Source of the DNA: Nisaea acidiphila
GTDB taxonomy: Bacteria; Pseudomonadota; Alphaproteobacteria; Thalassobaculales; Thalassobaculaceae
Assembly: GCF_024662015.1 (NCBI RefSeq)
Contig: NZ_CP102480.1
Coordinates: forward strand, 2,700,501 to 2,764,500
Length of the DNA stretch: 64,000 nt
Reading direction: 5' to 3'
Shown in pieces: positions 50,721-59,383 of this stretch. The notes under the pieces are model-generated. The model was not told the DNA's origin, searched no databases, and worked only from the letters and a program-made list of their open reading frames with translations. The first letter of the stretch is position 1. Each line of letters starts with the position of its first letter. The translations under genes and the position numbers were made by a program.

Positions 50721-52469
50721 TTAATGCGACTCCCGCATTATCGGGGTTCCGCTTTTCCCGACGAGGAAGTCGAGGTCGGCGCCCTTGTCGGCCTGCTGGA
50801 CATGTTCGACATAGAGCTTGGAATAACCCCGGTCGTAGGGAGAATCGAAGCCGGTCCAGGCCGCACGGCGTTTCTCCAATTCCGCATCCGAGATGTCGAG
50901 ATGCATGCGGCGCGCCTCGACATCGACCTCGATCATGTCGCCGTTCTGTACGAAGGCGAGCGGGCCTCCGGCCGCCGCTTCAGGCGCCGAATGCAGGATC
51001 ACCGTCCCGTAGGCGGTGCCGCTCATCCGCGCGTCCGAAATCCGGATCATGTCCTTGATGCCTTTTTTCAGGACCTTCGGCGGTAGCCCCATATTACCGA
51101 CCTCGGCCATGCCCGGATAACCTTTCGGGCCGCAATTCTTCAGCACCATGATGCAGCTCTCGTCGATATCGAGATCCGGATCGTCGATCTTCGCCTTGTA
51201 GTCCTCGATGGTCTCGAACACGACGGCACGGCCGCGATGTTTCATCAGTTCGGGCGAGGCGGCGGACGGTTTGATAATGGCGCCGTCGGGCGCGAGGTTG
51301 CCGCGCAGCACCGCGATACCGCCATTCGGTTTGAACGGCTTGTCGACTGGGAAGATCACGTCCCGGTTCCAGCATTCCGCGTCCTTGGAATTCTCCCAGA
51401 GCGTCTTGCCGTTGACCGTCATCGCGTCCTTGTGGATGAAATCCCCGAGTTCGCGGATGATGGCGGGCAGACCGCCGGCATAGAAGAAATCCTCCATCAG
51501 GTAATCGCCAGACGGCATCAGGTTCAGCAGGCAGGGAACGTCCCTGCCGAGCCGGTCCCAGTCGTCCAGCGTGATGTCGATCCCCATCCGCCCGGCAATG
51601 GCGAGCAAATGGACGACGGCGTTGGTCGAGCCGCCGATGGCGCCGTTGACCATGATCGCGTTCTCGAAATTCTCCCTCTTCAGCACGTCGGAGAGGCGGA
51701 TGTCCTGACGCACCATCTCGACGATGCGGCGGCCGGCCATCTGGGCCAGAACGTTGCGCCGGGAATCCGGGGCCGGAATGGCGGCGTTGTGGGGCAGGCC
51801 GGCGCCGAGGGATTCCACCATGGAGGCCATGGTCGACGCGGTTCCCATGGTCATGCAGTGACCGGTGGAACGGGAATTGTCCTGTTCCGCATCCATGAAC
51901 TCCTGCAGCGTCATCTCTCCGGCTCGGACCATCTCTGAGAATTTCCAGACATGGGTTCCGCTGCCGACCAGTTCGCCCCGGTAATGGCCGTTCAGCATCG
52001 GCCCGCCGGAAACGGTGATCGTCGGCAGGTCGCAGCTCGCCGCGCCCATCATCAGCGACGGCGTGGTCTTGTCGCAGCCGACCAGCAGCACGACGCCGTC
52101 CATCGGCAAGCCGCGGATCGCTTCCTCGACATCCATCGAGGCGAGGTTGCGGTAGAGCATCGCCGTCGGCCGCAGCTGGCTTTCCGAGGTGGAGAAGACA
52201 GGGAATTCGACCGGCATGCCGCCGGCTTCGTAGACGCCGCGCTTCACGCGCTCCGCGATGTCGCGAAAATGGGCATTGCAGGGATTGAATTCGGACCAGG
52301 TGTTGCAGATCCCGATCACCGGGCGCCCGTCGAACATGTCCGCCGGGATGCCGCGGTTCTTCATCCAGGAGCGGTGCGCCCAGCCGTCCTTGTCCATCTT
52401 GCCGTACCAGTCGGACGAACGGCGCTTGCCCTTGTTCGGATCTTTCGGGTTCGAATTGTCTTCGGCCAT
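50721..52469 (-). CDS. IlvD/Edd-family sugar-acid dehydratase (L-arabinonate dehydratase type)
   Basis: A 582-residue dehydratase from ATG 52469. The Fe-S ligands are Cys in GICNTWSEFNPC, VGCDKTTPSLMMGAASCDLP and GHCMTMGTASTM, and the substrate region ISDARMSGTAYGTV is present. Length and the HRSWMKNRGIPADMFDGRPVIGI start favour the L-arabinonate/D-fuconate/galactonate class rather than IlvD of branched-chain amino acid synthesis. It could supply 2-keto-3-deoxy acids for the DgoK/FAH/SDR genes at 16-18.6 kb, but this is speculation. Confidence 0.87.
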   Translation of the reverse strand: MAEDNSNPKDPNKGKRRSSDWYGKMDKDGWAHRSWMKNRGIPADMFDGRPVIGICNTWSEFNPCNAHFRDIAERVKRGVYEAGGMPVEFPVFSTSESQLRPTAMLYRNLASMDVEEAIRGLPMDGVVLLVGCDKTTPSLMMGAASCDLPTITVSGGPMLNGHYRGELVGSGTHVWKFSEMVRAGEMTLQEFMDAEQDNSRSTGHCMTMGTASTMASMVESLGAGLPHNAAIPAPDSRRNVLAQMAGRRIVEMVRQDIRLSDVLKRENFENAIMVNGAIGGSTNAVVHLLAIAGRMGIDITLDDWDRLGRDVPCLLNLMPSGDYLMEDFFYAGGLPAIIRELGDFIHKDAMTVNGKTLWENSKDAECWNRDVIFPVDKPFKPNGGIAVLRGNLAPDGAIIKPSAASPELMKHRGRAVVFETIEDYKAKIDDPDLDIDESCIMVLKNCGPKGYPGMAEVGNMGLPPKVLKKGIKDMIRISDARMSGTAYGTVILHSAPEAAAGGPLAFVQNGDMIEVDVEARRMHLDISDAELEKRRAAWTGFDSPYDRGYSKLYVEHVQQADKGADLDFLVGKSGTPIMRESH

Positions 52470-52587
52470 CCTGCCAGCTTCCCCCACGTTATCGGCCCGG
52501 CTCCGTGTCCGGACCTCGTTTTCGCGTTTCGTTAACCGTCTCACCGGTTTGGCGGACGGTCAAGCGGGGGTAGCGCGAAAGGACAGA

Positions 52588-53757
52588 TCAGCCGTTTTCG
52601 GAGGCCCAGTCGGTCAGCTTGGCCATGAACTCGACGCATTCCCGCATCTGCGAGCGCTCGATGAACTCGTCCGGCTGATGGGCTTGCTGAATATAGCCCG
52701 GCCCGAAGATCACGCCCGGAACGCCGGCTTCCTGGAAAAAGCCGGCCTCGGTGCCGAAGGATACGGCACCAGACTGGTTGAGCCCGGTCAGATAGCGGAC
52801 CAACTCCTCGGCGGCGGACTCCGTGTCAGGGATCAGCGGCGGCACGACGTTGACCAGTTCCATGGTGATCCCGGCCTCCGGCGAAACCGCCTTCAGCTCC
52901 GGGTTCAGTTCGTTTTCGATATAGTCGCGCACGCGCTGCTCGATCGCTTCACCGTCATCGCCCGGATGGATCCGCATGCCCCAGCGAAACTTGGTGAATT
53001 CCGGGATGATATTGTGCGCCGTGCCGCCCTCGATGATGCCGAGATCGATCGTCGTGTAGGGCGGGTCGAACGGGCTGTCCTCGTGCGGATTGTCCCGCAT
53101 CTCCTGCTGGATCTTCTCAAGGAGGTTAATGATGCGGGCGCCGTACATGATCGAATTGGCGCCGCGATGCGGCTCGCTCGAATGTCCCGGGACCCCGCGG
53201 ATGGTGGTCCAGAGACCGCGGCTGCCCTTGTTGCCGCCGATAATCTTCATGCCGGTCGGCTCGCCGACGATCACGGCGGTCGGCAGGGGGAGATTCTCCG
53301 CCATGTCCTTGATCAGGCCGCGCACGCCGATGCAGCCGATTTCCTCATCATAGGAGAAGGCGAAATGGATCGGCGTCTTCAGGTTCCGTTTTTTCATTTC
53401 CGGCGCCATGGCGAGCGCGATCGCGCAGAAGCCTTTCATGTCCGCCGTTCCGCGGCCGAAATATTTTCCGTCCGCTTCCCACATCCGAAACGGATCGCGG
53501 CTCCAGTCCTGACCGTCTACCGGAACCACGTCGACATGACCCGAGAGTACCACGCCACCCTTGTCCTCCGGTCCGACCGTCGCCCAGAGATTGGCCTTGG
53601 TGCCGTCCTCGTTGAAGGTCGTCCGGGTCGGGATCCCCATGTCCTCGAGATAGTCCCGCGCGAAATCGATCAGTTCCAGGTTGGAGAGCCGGGAGGTCGT
53701 GTCGAAGGCGACAAGGCGTTCCAACATGGAAACGGACTGGGAGAGCAGGTCGCTCAT
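52588..53757 (-). CDS. argE: acetylornithine deacetylase (ArgE/M20 family)
   Basis: A 389-residue M20 peptidase-fold enzyme. Metal ligands: His in LSGHVDVVPVDG, Asp in FGRGTADMKGF, Glu-Glu in SYDEEIGCIG, and the C-terminal GPGYIQQAHQPDEFI. It is typical of alphaproteobacterial ArgE, which removes the acetyl group of N-acetylornithine. Other M20 deacylases are possible. trkH lies 24 bp upstream on the same strand. Confidence 0.87.
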   Translation of the reverse strand: MSDLLSQSVSMLERLVAFDTTSRLSNLELIDFARDYLEDMGIPTRTTFNEDGTKANLWATVGPEDKGGVVLSGHVDVVPVDGQDWSRDPFRMWEADGKYFGRGTADMKGFCAIALAMAPEMKKRNLKTPIHFAFSYDEEIGCIGVRGLIKDMAENLPLPTAVIVGEPTGMKIIGGNKGSRGLWTTIRGVPGHSSEPHRGANSIMYGARIINLLEKIQQEMRDNPHEDSPFDPPYTTIDLGIIEGGTAHNIIPEFTKFRWGMRIHPGDDGEAIEQRVRDYIENELNPELKAVSPEAGITMELVNVVPPLIPDTESAAEELVRYLTGLNQSGAVSFGTEAGFFQEAGVPGVIFGPGYIQQAHQPDEFIERSQMRECVEFMAKLTDWASENG

Positions 53758-53781
53758 GGACGGGTACCTTTCGGGTAACGC

Positions 53782-55239
53782 TCAGCGGCGCCAGAAGGAG
53801 GGAGAGAGCATCACCAGGACGGTGAAGAGCTCCAACCTGCCGAGCAGCATGCCGAATGACAAGAGCCATTTGGCGCTGTCGGGCAGGGAGTCGAAATTGC
53901 CGGCGGGGCCGATGATCGGGCCGAGGCCCGGGCCGACATTGCTGATCGCGGTCGCGGCGCCGGAGACCGCAGTGATGAAGTCGAGCCCGATGGCCGCGAG
54001 CAGAGCGGCGAGAATGCCGAAGCACAGCATGTAGAGAAAGAAGAAGCCCATTACGGACTCCGAGACCGATTCCGGGATCGGCTTGCGGTTGTAGTAGGGA
54101 ATGAAGACACCGTGCGGGCGGAGCAGGCGCTCGATCTGCACCTGGGCGGTGGCATAGAGCACCTGGATGCGGAAGATCTTGATCCCGCAAGTGGTTGAGC
54201 CGGCGCAGCCACCGACGAACATCAGGCAAATCACCAGCGTGACCGGAAAGCCGCCCCAGATGCCGTAGTCGGTCGTCGCGTACCCGGTTCCGGTCATCAC
54301 AGAGATGATATTGAAGGCGGCATAGCGGAACGCGTCATGCAGGGCGTAGTCGAGCTCGTGCCAGTTCCAGAGCGTGGTCGAGCCGACCACAAGGGTGACG
54401 ATGGCGAAGAACCATTTCACCTGGCTGTCCCGGAAGATCGGGCGGAACGAGCCCCGCATCATACGCAGGTAATAGACGAAAGGCAGGCTGCCCACGATCA
54501 TGCCGCAGACCACGATCCAGTCGACCACAACACTCTCGAAATGCCCCACCGAGCCGTCCTTGGTGGAATAGCCGCCGGTCGCGATGGTGGTCATGGCGTG
54601 GGCGATGGCGTCGAAGCCGGGGAGGCCCGCGGCCCAGAGGCCGGCCGCCCAGGTGGCTGTCAGCGCAAGGTAGATGCCGCTGATTCCGCCGGCGAGCTGC
54701 GCCGCGCGCGGCACCACCTTGTCGGGCGTATCGAAGGCCTCTGTCTGGAACAGCTGCATCCCGCCGACGCTCAGCATCGGGAGAACGGCAAGGGCCATGA
54801 CGATAATGCCGATGCCGCCGAGCCATTGCAGCAGCGCCCGCCAGAGCAGGATACCGGGCGGCGCGTGATCCAGCCCGACGATCACGGTCGACCCCGTCGT
54901 CGTCACACCCGACATGCTCTCGAAGAATGCGTCCGCGACGGTCATGTCGAGCTGGGAGAAGGCAAAGGGAAGCGCCGCGACAGTGGCGATCGTGAACCAG
55001 CTGAGCGTGGTCAGCAGAAAGGCCTGCCGGAGACTCAGGGTCGAGACAGAGGGGCTGTTCGTCGTCAGCATCAGCGAGACGCCGATGAAGAGAGACAGGG
55101 CCGAAGCGCCGGTAAAGACCTCCCAGTCCGGATTCCCCACGGCGAGATCCACGCCGGCGGGGAGAAGCATGGCGACCGCCATGATGGACATCAGAAGCCC
55201 GACGATATGAAGGACCGGACCAAAAGCGACCAAGTCCAC
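53782..55239 (-). CDS. trkH: Trk potassium uptake membrane subunit
   Basis: A 485-residue K+ transporter with four M-P-M pore repeats. Selectivity loops are SGVTTTGSTVI, TTIATGGYSTKDG, VMTGTGYATTDYG and GGCAGSTTCGIK. It needs the NAD-binding TrkA ring protein, which is not in the window. Standard length and complete pore motifs. Confidence 0.94.
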   Translation of the reverse strand: MDLVAFGPVLHIVGLLMSIMAVAMLLPAGVDLAVGNPDWEVFTGASALSLFIGVSLMLTTNSPSVSTLSLRQAFLLTTLSWFTIATVAALPFAFSQLDMTVADAFFESMSGVTTTGSTVIVGLDHAPPGILLWRALLQWLGGIGIIVMALAVLPMLSVGGMQLFQTEAFDTPDKVVPRAAQLAGGISGIYLALTATWAAGLWAAGLPGFDAIAHAMTTIATGGYSTKDGSVGHFESVVVDWIVVCGMIVGSLPFVYYLRMMRGSFRPIFRDSQVKWFFAIVTLVVGSTTLWNWHELDYALHDAFRYAAFNIISVMTGTGYATTDYGIWGGFPVTLVICLMFVGGCAGSTTCGIKIFRIQVLYATAQVQIERLLRPHGVFIPYYNRKPIPESVSESVMGFFFLYMLCFGILAALLAAIGLDFITAVSGAATAISNVGPGLGPIIGPAGNFDSLPDSAKWLLSFGMLLGRLELFTVLVMLSPSFWRR

Positions 55240-55354
55240 GCTCCAGTTGCGTTGCGCACAGAGCGTGGATCATTGGACCGCCATTGCCGCGATGTCCAGT
55301 CCGGAAACCGGCCGGAAGCGAAACGGCACCGTGACGGTCGCCGGTTTGCCGGCG

Positions 55355-55999
55355 TCAATCGTCGCGTGAAACCAGGTCGAAGAACTCCTTGCGAAGCTCG
55401 GCGTCGTCCTTGAAGCAGCCGGTCAGGGTCTTGGTGACCATGCTGGCGCCCGGTTTGCACACCCCGCGCGTCGTCATGCACTGGTGCTCGGCCTTGACCA
55501 GCACGGCAACGCCTTTCGGCTGCAGTACGTCCTGAATCGAGTTGGCGATCTGCGCCGTCATCTTCTCCTGGATCTGCAGGCGCTTGGCGAAGGTCTCTAC
55601 GACCCGCGCCAGCTTGCTGACACCCACGACCCGGTTGTGCGGCATATAGGCTATGGAGACCTTGCCGATCACCGGAAGCATGTGGTGCTCGCAGTGCGAT
55701 TCCATGCGGATGTTCTTCAGCAGGACCATCTCGTGATAGTCCTCGGTCTCCTCGAAAACGCGCTCCAGATAGACCCGCGGATCGCTGGAATAGCCTTTGA
55801 ACAGTTCCTCATAGGACCTTACCACCCGTTCGGGAGTTTCCAGCAGGCCCTCCCGGTCCGGATCGTCGCCGGCCCATTCGATCAGGGTACGAACCGCCGC
55901 TTCCGCGTCTTCGCGCGAGGGGCGCTGCCGGACCACCTTGACGTCGACGTCGTGGCCGGCCGCGTCTTCCGAGCGCAAGGCGTTGTCATAAGGCGACAT
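55355..55999 (-). CDS. folE: GTP cyclohydrolase I
   Basis: A 214-residue enzyme making 7,8-dihydroneopterin triphosphate from GTP, the first step to folate or tetrahydropterins. Start ATG 55999 (MSPYDN) follows AAAAGGA; an in-frame ATG at 56020 is the alternative. Zinc ligands are the Cys and His in ESHCEHHMLPVIGK and the Cys in EHQCMTTRGVCKPG. The KLARVVETFAKRLQIQEKMTAQIA helix is conserved. Confidence 0.95.
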   Translation of the reverse strand: MSPYDNALRSEDAAGHDVDVKVVRQRPSREDAEAAVRTLIEWAGDDPDREGLLETPERVVRSYEELFKGYSSDPRVYLERVFEETEDYHEMVLLKNIRMESHCEHHMLPVIGKVSIAYMPHNRVVGVSKLARVVETFAKRLQIQEKMTAQIANSIQDVLQPKGVAVLVKAEHQCMTTRGVCKPGASMVTKTLTGCFKDDAELRKEFFDLVSRDD

Positions 56000-56080
56000 A
56001 GTGAATTCCTTTTCAATCAAGGGCGCATGAATTGTTATGGGGTTACGCCCTAAGTGTTCCCATGGATGACCCGCATCCGC

Positions 56081-56473
56081 TCAGTGTGGCCGTTCGGCCG
56101 CTTTCGGAAGGTCCAGAGAGAAACTGGGCACCGAAACTTGAAACATCTGTCCGTCCGGTCCGGTCATGTCGTAATGGCCGCTCATGAAACCGGATGACGT
56201 GCCGAGCGGCGTCCCGCTCGTATATTCGAAAGATCCGCCGGGCTGGATCATTGGCTGTTCGCCCACCACGCCCGGCCCGTCGACGGTCTGCTCGCGCCCG
56301 AGCGCGTCGGTGATCCGCCAGTGACGCGCACGCAGTTGAACGGTCTCCTCCCCGATGTTCTCGATCTTGACACTGTACGCCCAGACGAACCTGTGTTCGT
56401 CCGGATCGGAGTGGTCGGGGAGATACTGCGGCTGAACGACAACCCGGATCGCGCCTGTCACTTCGCTATACAA
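56081..56473 (-). CDS. apaG: ApaG protein (Co2+/Mg2+ efflux-associated)
   Basis: A 130-residue beta-sandwich protein: RFVWAYSVKIENIGEETVQLRARHWRITDALGREQTVDGPGVVGEQP and GTPLGTSSGFMSGHYDM are the ApaG signature. A single fibronectin-III-like domain of unknown biochemical function, linked genetically to Co2+ resistance and diadenosine tetraphosphate levels in enterobacteria. Stand-alone here, upstream of folE on the same strand. Confidence 0.94.
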   Translation of the reverse strand: MYSEVTGAIRVVVQPQYLPDHSDPDEHRFVWAYSVKIENIGEETVQLRARHWRITDALGREQTVDGPGVVGEQPMIQPGGSFEYTSGTPLGTSSGFMSGHYDMTGPDGQMFQVSVPSFSLDLPKAAERPH

Positions 56474-56669
56474 TCAATCTGCTCCGTCGCCGCGTCTCGC
56501 GCGCTGTCGCGCCGGGTCTCTTCGGGACCCGAGGCTAAATGTGGCGCGCTTTGCGGAAGAGTCCATAGACCCGCACCCTGCGCCGCCGCTCGCGGAGGGG
56601 CAAGCGGAGCGGGCCGCACAAAGACTCACCATGTCGTGACCGGCCCAAACTGTAAAGCCGGGCGCCGAC

Positions 56670-57887
56670 TTAGCCGAAGATGAACAGGTTGTCGCTGACC
56701 GCGCTGTCGGAGACGCCGACGAGGGTGATTGTGCTGCCGTCGCTGAGGGTGACCAGGGCGTTACCACCGGACAATGCCGCGGAGAAGGTCGTACCGGTGT
56801 TCACGAGAATCTTGTCCTCGGCGGTATTGAAATCGTTGAAGACGTCGTTGCCCTGATTCCCGCCGAGCATGGAGATCGTGTCCGCGCCGTCGCCGCCGAC
56901 CACGGTATCGTTCCCGCCATTCCCGACCAGCACGTCCGCGCCGGCATCTCCCATAAGGAGGTCGTCGCCCGATCCGCCATAGAGTGCGTCGTTTCCGTCC
57001 CCGCCGGAAATAGTGTCGTTGGACTGGTTGCCGTAAACGATATCGGATCCGCTGTCGCCGAAGATCAGGTCGCTGCCTTCGCCTCCGGACAGGGTGTCGG
57101 CATCATCCCCGCCATAGAGCGTGTCGTCGCCCGCATGCCCTTTGACGAGATCCGCACCGGCTTCCGCCGACACAAGATCGTTCCCGGCTCCGGCAGCAAC
57201 GGTATCGTTTCCGGCCCCGGCCGATATCGTGTCCGCATCCTGGCCGCTGAAAAGGCCGTCATTGCCGGTCCCGCCGACAAGCAGATCGGCCCCGGTGTTT
57301 CCATACAGAAAATCGTCGCCGGAATTACCGAAAAGAGAGTCGTTTCCGGCTCCGCCTATAATCCTGTCGGTTTCGCCGCCCCCGAAGGCCGAATCGTCGC
57401 CTTTGCCGGCGAAAATCGTGTCTGTACCTGCATTTCCGTACAGGAAGTCATTACCGGTATTTCCGTAAAGCAGGTCATTCGCCCCTCCGCCATAGAGCAG
57501 GTCCGCGCCGAGGCCGACGCCTCCGTAGAGGACGTCATTGCCGTCCCCGGCCGTGACGGTGTCGTTGTCGGGGCCGCCGCTGAACGTATCCTCCGCCGAA
57601 GTCAGGCTCGCGTTAACCTTGGTCTGCGTGCCAAGCAGATTGACGCCGGACACTGTGACGCCGAGCGTGCTGTTGAACGAAATCGTGATGGTTCCGGAGG
57701 AACTGAAAAGATAGTTCTGCGCGAACGTGATCTCGTGCGCAGCGTTGCTGTTTACGGTGATTGTCGCATATCCGCGGGCACTATCCAGACTGCTTGCCAC
57801 CAGGGTTCCCGACGTGATCGTCAAGGTTCCGGTGTCGGCGGTCAGTGTTGCGAGACTACCTAAGTCGTCTACTGTAGAGGAGACCAT
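56670..57887 (-). CDS. RTX-type calcium-binding repeat protein
   Basis: A 405-residue, strongly acidic protein from ATG 57887 (behind GGAGGAAAGA). After a ~100-residue Ser/Thr-rich N-terminal region come about 26 nonapeptide units of GGxGxDxUx type (e.g. AGDGNDVLYGG, GGAGNDSLFG) to about residue 350; each pair of turns would bind Ca2+ in a parallel beta roll. The C-terminus ends in DNLFIFG after a hydrophobic stretch, consistent with a type I secretion signal; no N-terminal signal peptide is present. No TolC/HlyB/HlyD genes are adjacent. No enzyme domain is recognised, so an adhesin or S-layer-like role is a guess. Confidence 0.88.
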   Translation of the reverse strand: MVSSTVDDLGSLATLTADTGTLTITSGTLVASSLDSARGYATITVNSNAAHEITFAQNYLFSSSGTITISFNSTLGVTVSGVNLLGTQTKVNASLTSAEDTFSGGPDNDTVTAGDGNDVLYGGVGLGADLLYGGGANDLLYGNTGNDFLYGNAGTDTIFAGKGDDSAFGGGETDRIIGGAGNDSLFGNSGDDFLYGNTGADLLVGGTGNDGLFSGQDADTISAGAGNDTVAAGAGNDLVSAEAGADLVKGHAGDDTLYGGDDADTLSGGEGSDLIFGDSGSDIVYGNQSNDTISGGDGNDALYGGSGDDLLMGDAGADVLVGNGGNDTVVGGDGADTISMLGGNQGNDVFNDFNTAEDKILVNTGTTFSAALSGGNALVTLSDGSTITLVGVSDSAVSDNLFIFG

Positions 57888-57992
57888 TCTTTCCTCCGTC
57901 AAAGCCGATTTCTTCGACTCTTCCTACAATGCCGTCGGGCCCACCTGTCAGAGCGAAGATGCGGGCACCGCACAATCGTAAGAGGATTTAGC

Positions 57993-58018
57993 GCGAAATA
58001 CTTAACAAAGAATTTCGC
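57993..58018. repeat. perfect 7-bp inverted repeat GCGAAAT-N12-ATTTCGC
   Basis: GCGAAAT (57993-57999) and ATTTCGC (58012-58018) flank an AT-rich 12-nt spacer in the gap between the RTX gene and the tRNA. It could be an operator for the RTX gene, whose start lies about 105 bp away. Confidence 0.4.
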
Positions 58019-58057
58019 TTGTAAGCAAGTCGGAGCTTGCGCATGTTGTGGGCATAT

Positions 58058-58131
58058 GCGGGTGTAGTTCAATGGTAGAACATCAGCTTCCCAAGCTGAA
58101 TACGTGGGTTCGATTCCCATCACCCGCTCCA
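58058..58131 (+). tRNA. tRNA-Gly (anticodon CCC)
   Basis: A complete 74-nt cloverleaf. Acceptor arms GCGGGTG and CACCCGC pair, the D arm is GTTC/GAAC, the anticodon stem is TCAGC/GCTGA with loop TTCCCAA (anticodon CCC at 58090-58092, reading GGG), the T arm is GTGGG/CCCAT with TTCGATT, and CCA is encoded at 58129-58131. It is charged by GlyQS (6878-9860). A GC hairpin lies 25 nt downstream. Confidence 0.97.
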
Positions 58132-58453
58132 GCAATCCCGGATTGGTTGGCTGCTCGCGCGCCGCTCCCGGGGCGCGCAGTTCCTGTGCAAGGCAGCCAT
58201 GCGTATCTCGCGACTTGAATTTTTCGCCGGATCTGGTTATGTCCCTCCCGCGAGCTAAGGCTCGTCGGCTTCACGTAATTCGATCCCGCCGCCGGCTTAG
58301 ACCGAACGGACCGGGATCCAGCCCAAATTCGGCGTTTGAATGAGATCCGGCTCTCGGTGCCCGGCTTTCCGGCATTTCCAGGGAGTCTCTCGTTAGGACC
58401 GCGTTTGGTCTCGCCGCTCCAGCCGACGAGTCTCTGACAAAAAGGAGAACTAA
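58132..58453. other. gene-free 322-bp stretch after tRNA-Gly
   Basis: No credible gene on either strand. A GC-rich hairpin GCGCGCC (58157-58163) / GGCGCGC (58172-58178) may end the tRNA transcript, although no T-run follows. CTCGTCGGCT (58261-58270) is repeated in inverse orientation as AGCCGACGAG (58421-58430), a perfect 10-bp pair 150 bp apart. There is no integrase, direct repeat of the tRNA 3' end or other sign of an integrated element. Confidence 0.5.
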
Positions 58454-59023
58454 ATGCAGGACAAGCCGCTCACCGGAAAAAATATTGCAATCATGGTCGC
58501 CAACGGGTTTGACGAGATCGAGTTCGTCGAGCCGCAAAAGAAATTGTTGGGCGCCGGCGCGACGGTGAAAGCCGTTTCTCGCGCCAATGGCCTGGTCAAT
58601 GGTTGGTACGATGGCTCCTGGGGCCATTTCTTCCCGGTTGACGCGGATCTGGCCGATACTCTTGCGGTGGATTACGACGGCCTCGTCGTCCCGGGCGGTG
58701 TTCGCGGCGTCGAGAAACTGGCGGAAGACCCCCACGGCCAGCGCATTGTGAAAGCCTTCCTGCGCGCCGGCATGCCGGTCGCGCTGATCGGTGACGCGGT
58801 GTCCCTGCTTGTGACCGTCGAAGACGCGAAGGGCCGGACCGTTACGTCGTCCGCCGATGCGCGCGAAGCCCTTGAGGCTGCCGGCGCGAGCTGGGAAGAG
58901 ACCGCTTCCGTGACCGAAGGCAACCTCGTGACCGCGAACGGCAGCGAAGGCATCGCCGACCTCGTGCAGAGCTTCTCCGAGCTCGTTGCCGCCTATGATA
59001 GCGAGGTCACCGAGGCCGCCTAA
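58454..59023 (+). CDS. DJ-1/PfpI-superfamily protein lacking the nucleophilic cysteine
   Basis: A 189-residue class I glutamine-amidotransferase-like protein. GKNIAIMVANGFDEIEFVEPQKKLLGAGATVKAVS is the family N-terminus and GLVVPGGVRGVEKL carries the second strand. At the nucleophile elbow, where active members have Cys (AxCHG), it reads ALIGDAVSLL (about 115-124), so the catalytic Cys is absent. It may be a chaperone-like or regulatory relative rather than a protease, glyoxalase or deglycase. Start behind AAAAAGGAGAAC; strong terminator at 59052. Confidence 0.88.
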   Translation: MQDKPLTGKNIAIMVANGFDEIEFVEPQKKLLGAGATVKAVSRANGLVNGWYDGSWGHFFPVDADLADTLAVDYDGLVVPGGVRGVEKLAEDPHGQRIVKAFLRAGMPVALIGDAVSLLVTVEDAKGRTVTSSADAREALEAAGASWEETASVTEGNLVTANGSEGIADLVQSFSELVAAYDSEVTEAA

Positions 59024-59051
59024 GGCGCTTTCGGACCATTTCCTGACGAAG

Positions 59052-59085
59052 ACGGCGCGGATTTTCGGATCCGCGCCGTTTTTAT
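59052..59085 (+). terminator. Rho-independent terminator after the DJ-1/PfpI gene
   Basis: An 11-bp perfect stem, ACGGCGCGGAT (59052-59062) / ATCCGCGCCGT (59069-59079), with loop TTTCGG and TTTTTATTT following. It is one of the strongest terminators in the window. Confidence 0.92.
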
Positions 59086-59135
59086 TTCTGGCATGCTCCG
59101 GTCACACCGGAGTTGAACACAGGTACAGGCCGTAA

Positions 59136-59381
59136 ATGTCCGATATTCCCTCCCCCTGCGTCGCCGTCTGTCAGATCGACCGCGAGAGCGGCTACTGTCT
59201 CGGTTGCTGGCGCACCATCGAGGAAATCGCGGGCTGGGCACGGTTGGACAATGCCGAACGGCTCCGGATCGTCAGTGAGTTGCATGACCGCAGGGGCGCT
59301 GTGGCGCCGCGGCCGAGGCGGCGTAATCGGCGCAGGGCGGGACGCGATACGGATACGGGCACGGCAGATCTGGGAGACTGA
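59136..59381 (+). CDS. DUF1289 family protein
   Basis: An 81-residue protein with the DUF1289 Cys pattern: SPCVAVCQIDRESGYCLGCWRTIEEIAGWARL, with four Cys at about residues 8, 12, 21 and 24 that could bind Zn or an Fe-S cluster. The basic, Arg-rich tail (RPRRRNRRRAGRD) is unusual and may contact nucleic acid. The ridA-like gene starts two bases after the stop, so they are cotranscribed. Confidence 0.87.
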   Translation: MSDIPSPCVAVCQIDRESGYCLGCWRTIEEIAGWARLDNAERLRIVSELHDRRGAVAPRPRRRNRRRAGRDTDTGTADLGD

Positions 59382-59383
59382 GA

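Noticed and set aside
57899-58135. Minus-strand reading frame containing GIEPTYSAWEADVLPLNYTR
   Set aside because: It is the antisense of tRNA-Gly; this peptide is a well-known false annotation that appears wherever this tRNA is read backwards.
58058-58453. tRNA-Gly as an integration site
   Set aside because: No copy of the tRNA 3' end follows and no integrase or foreign gene content is present downstream.
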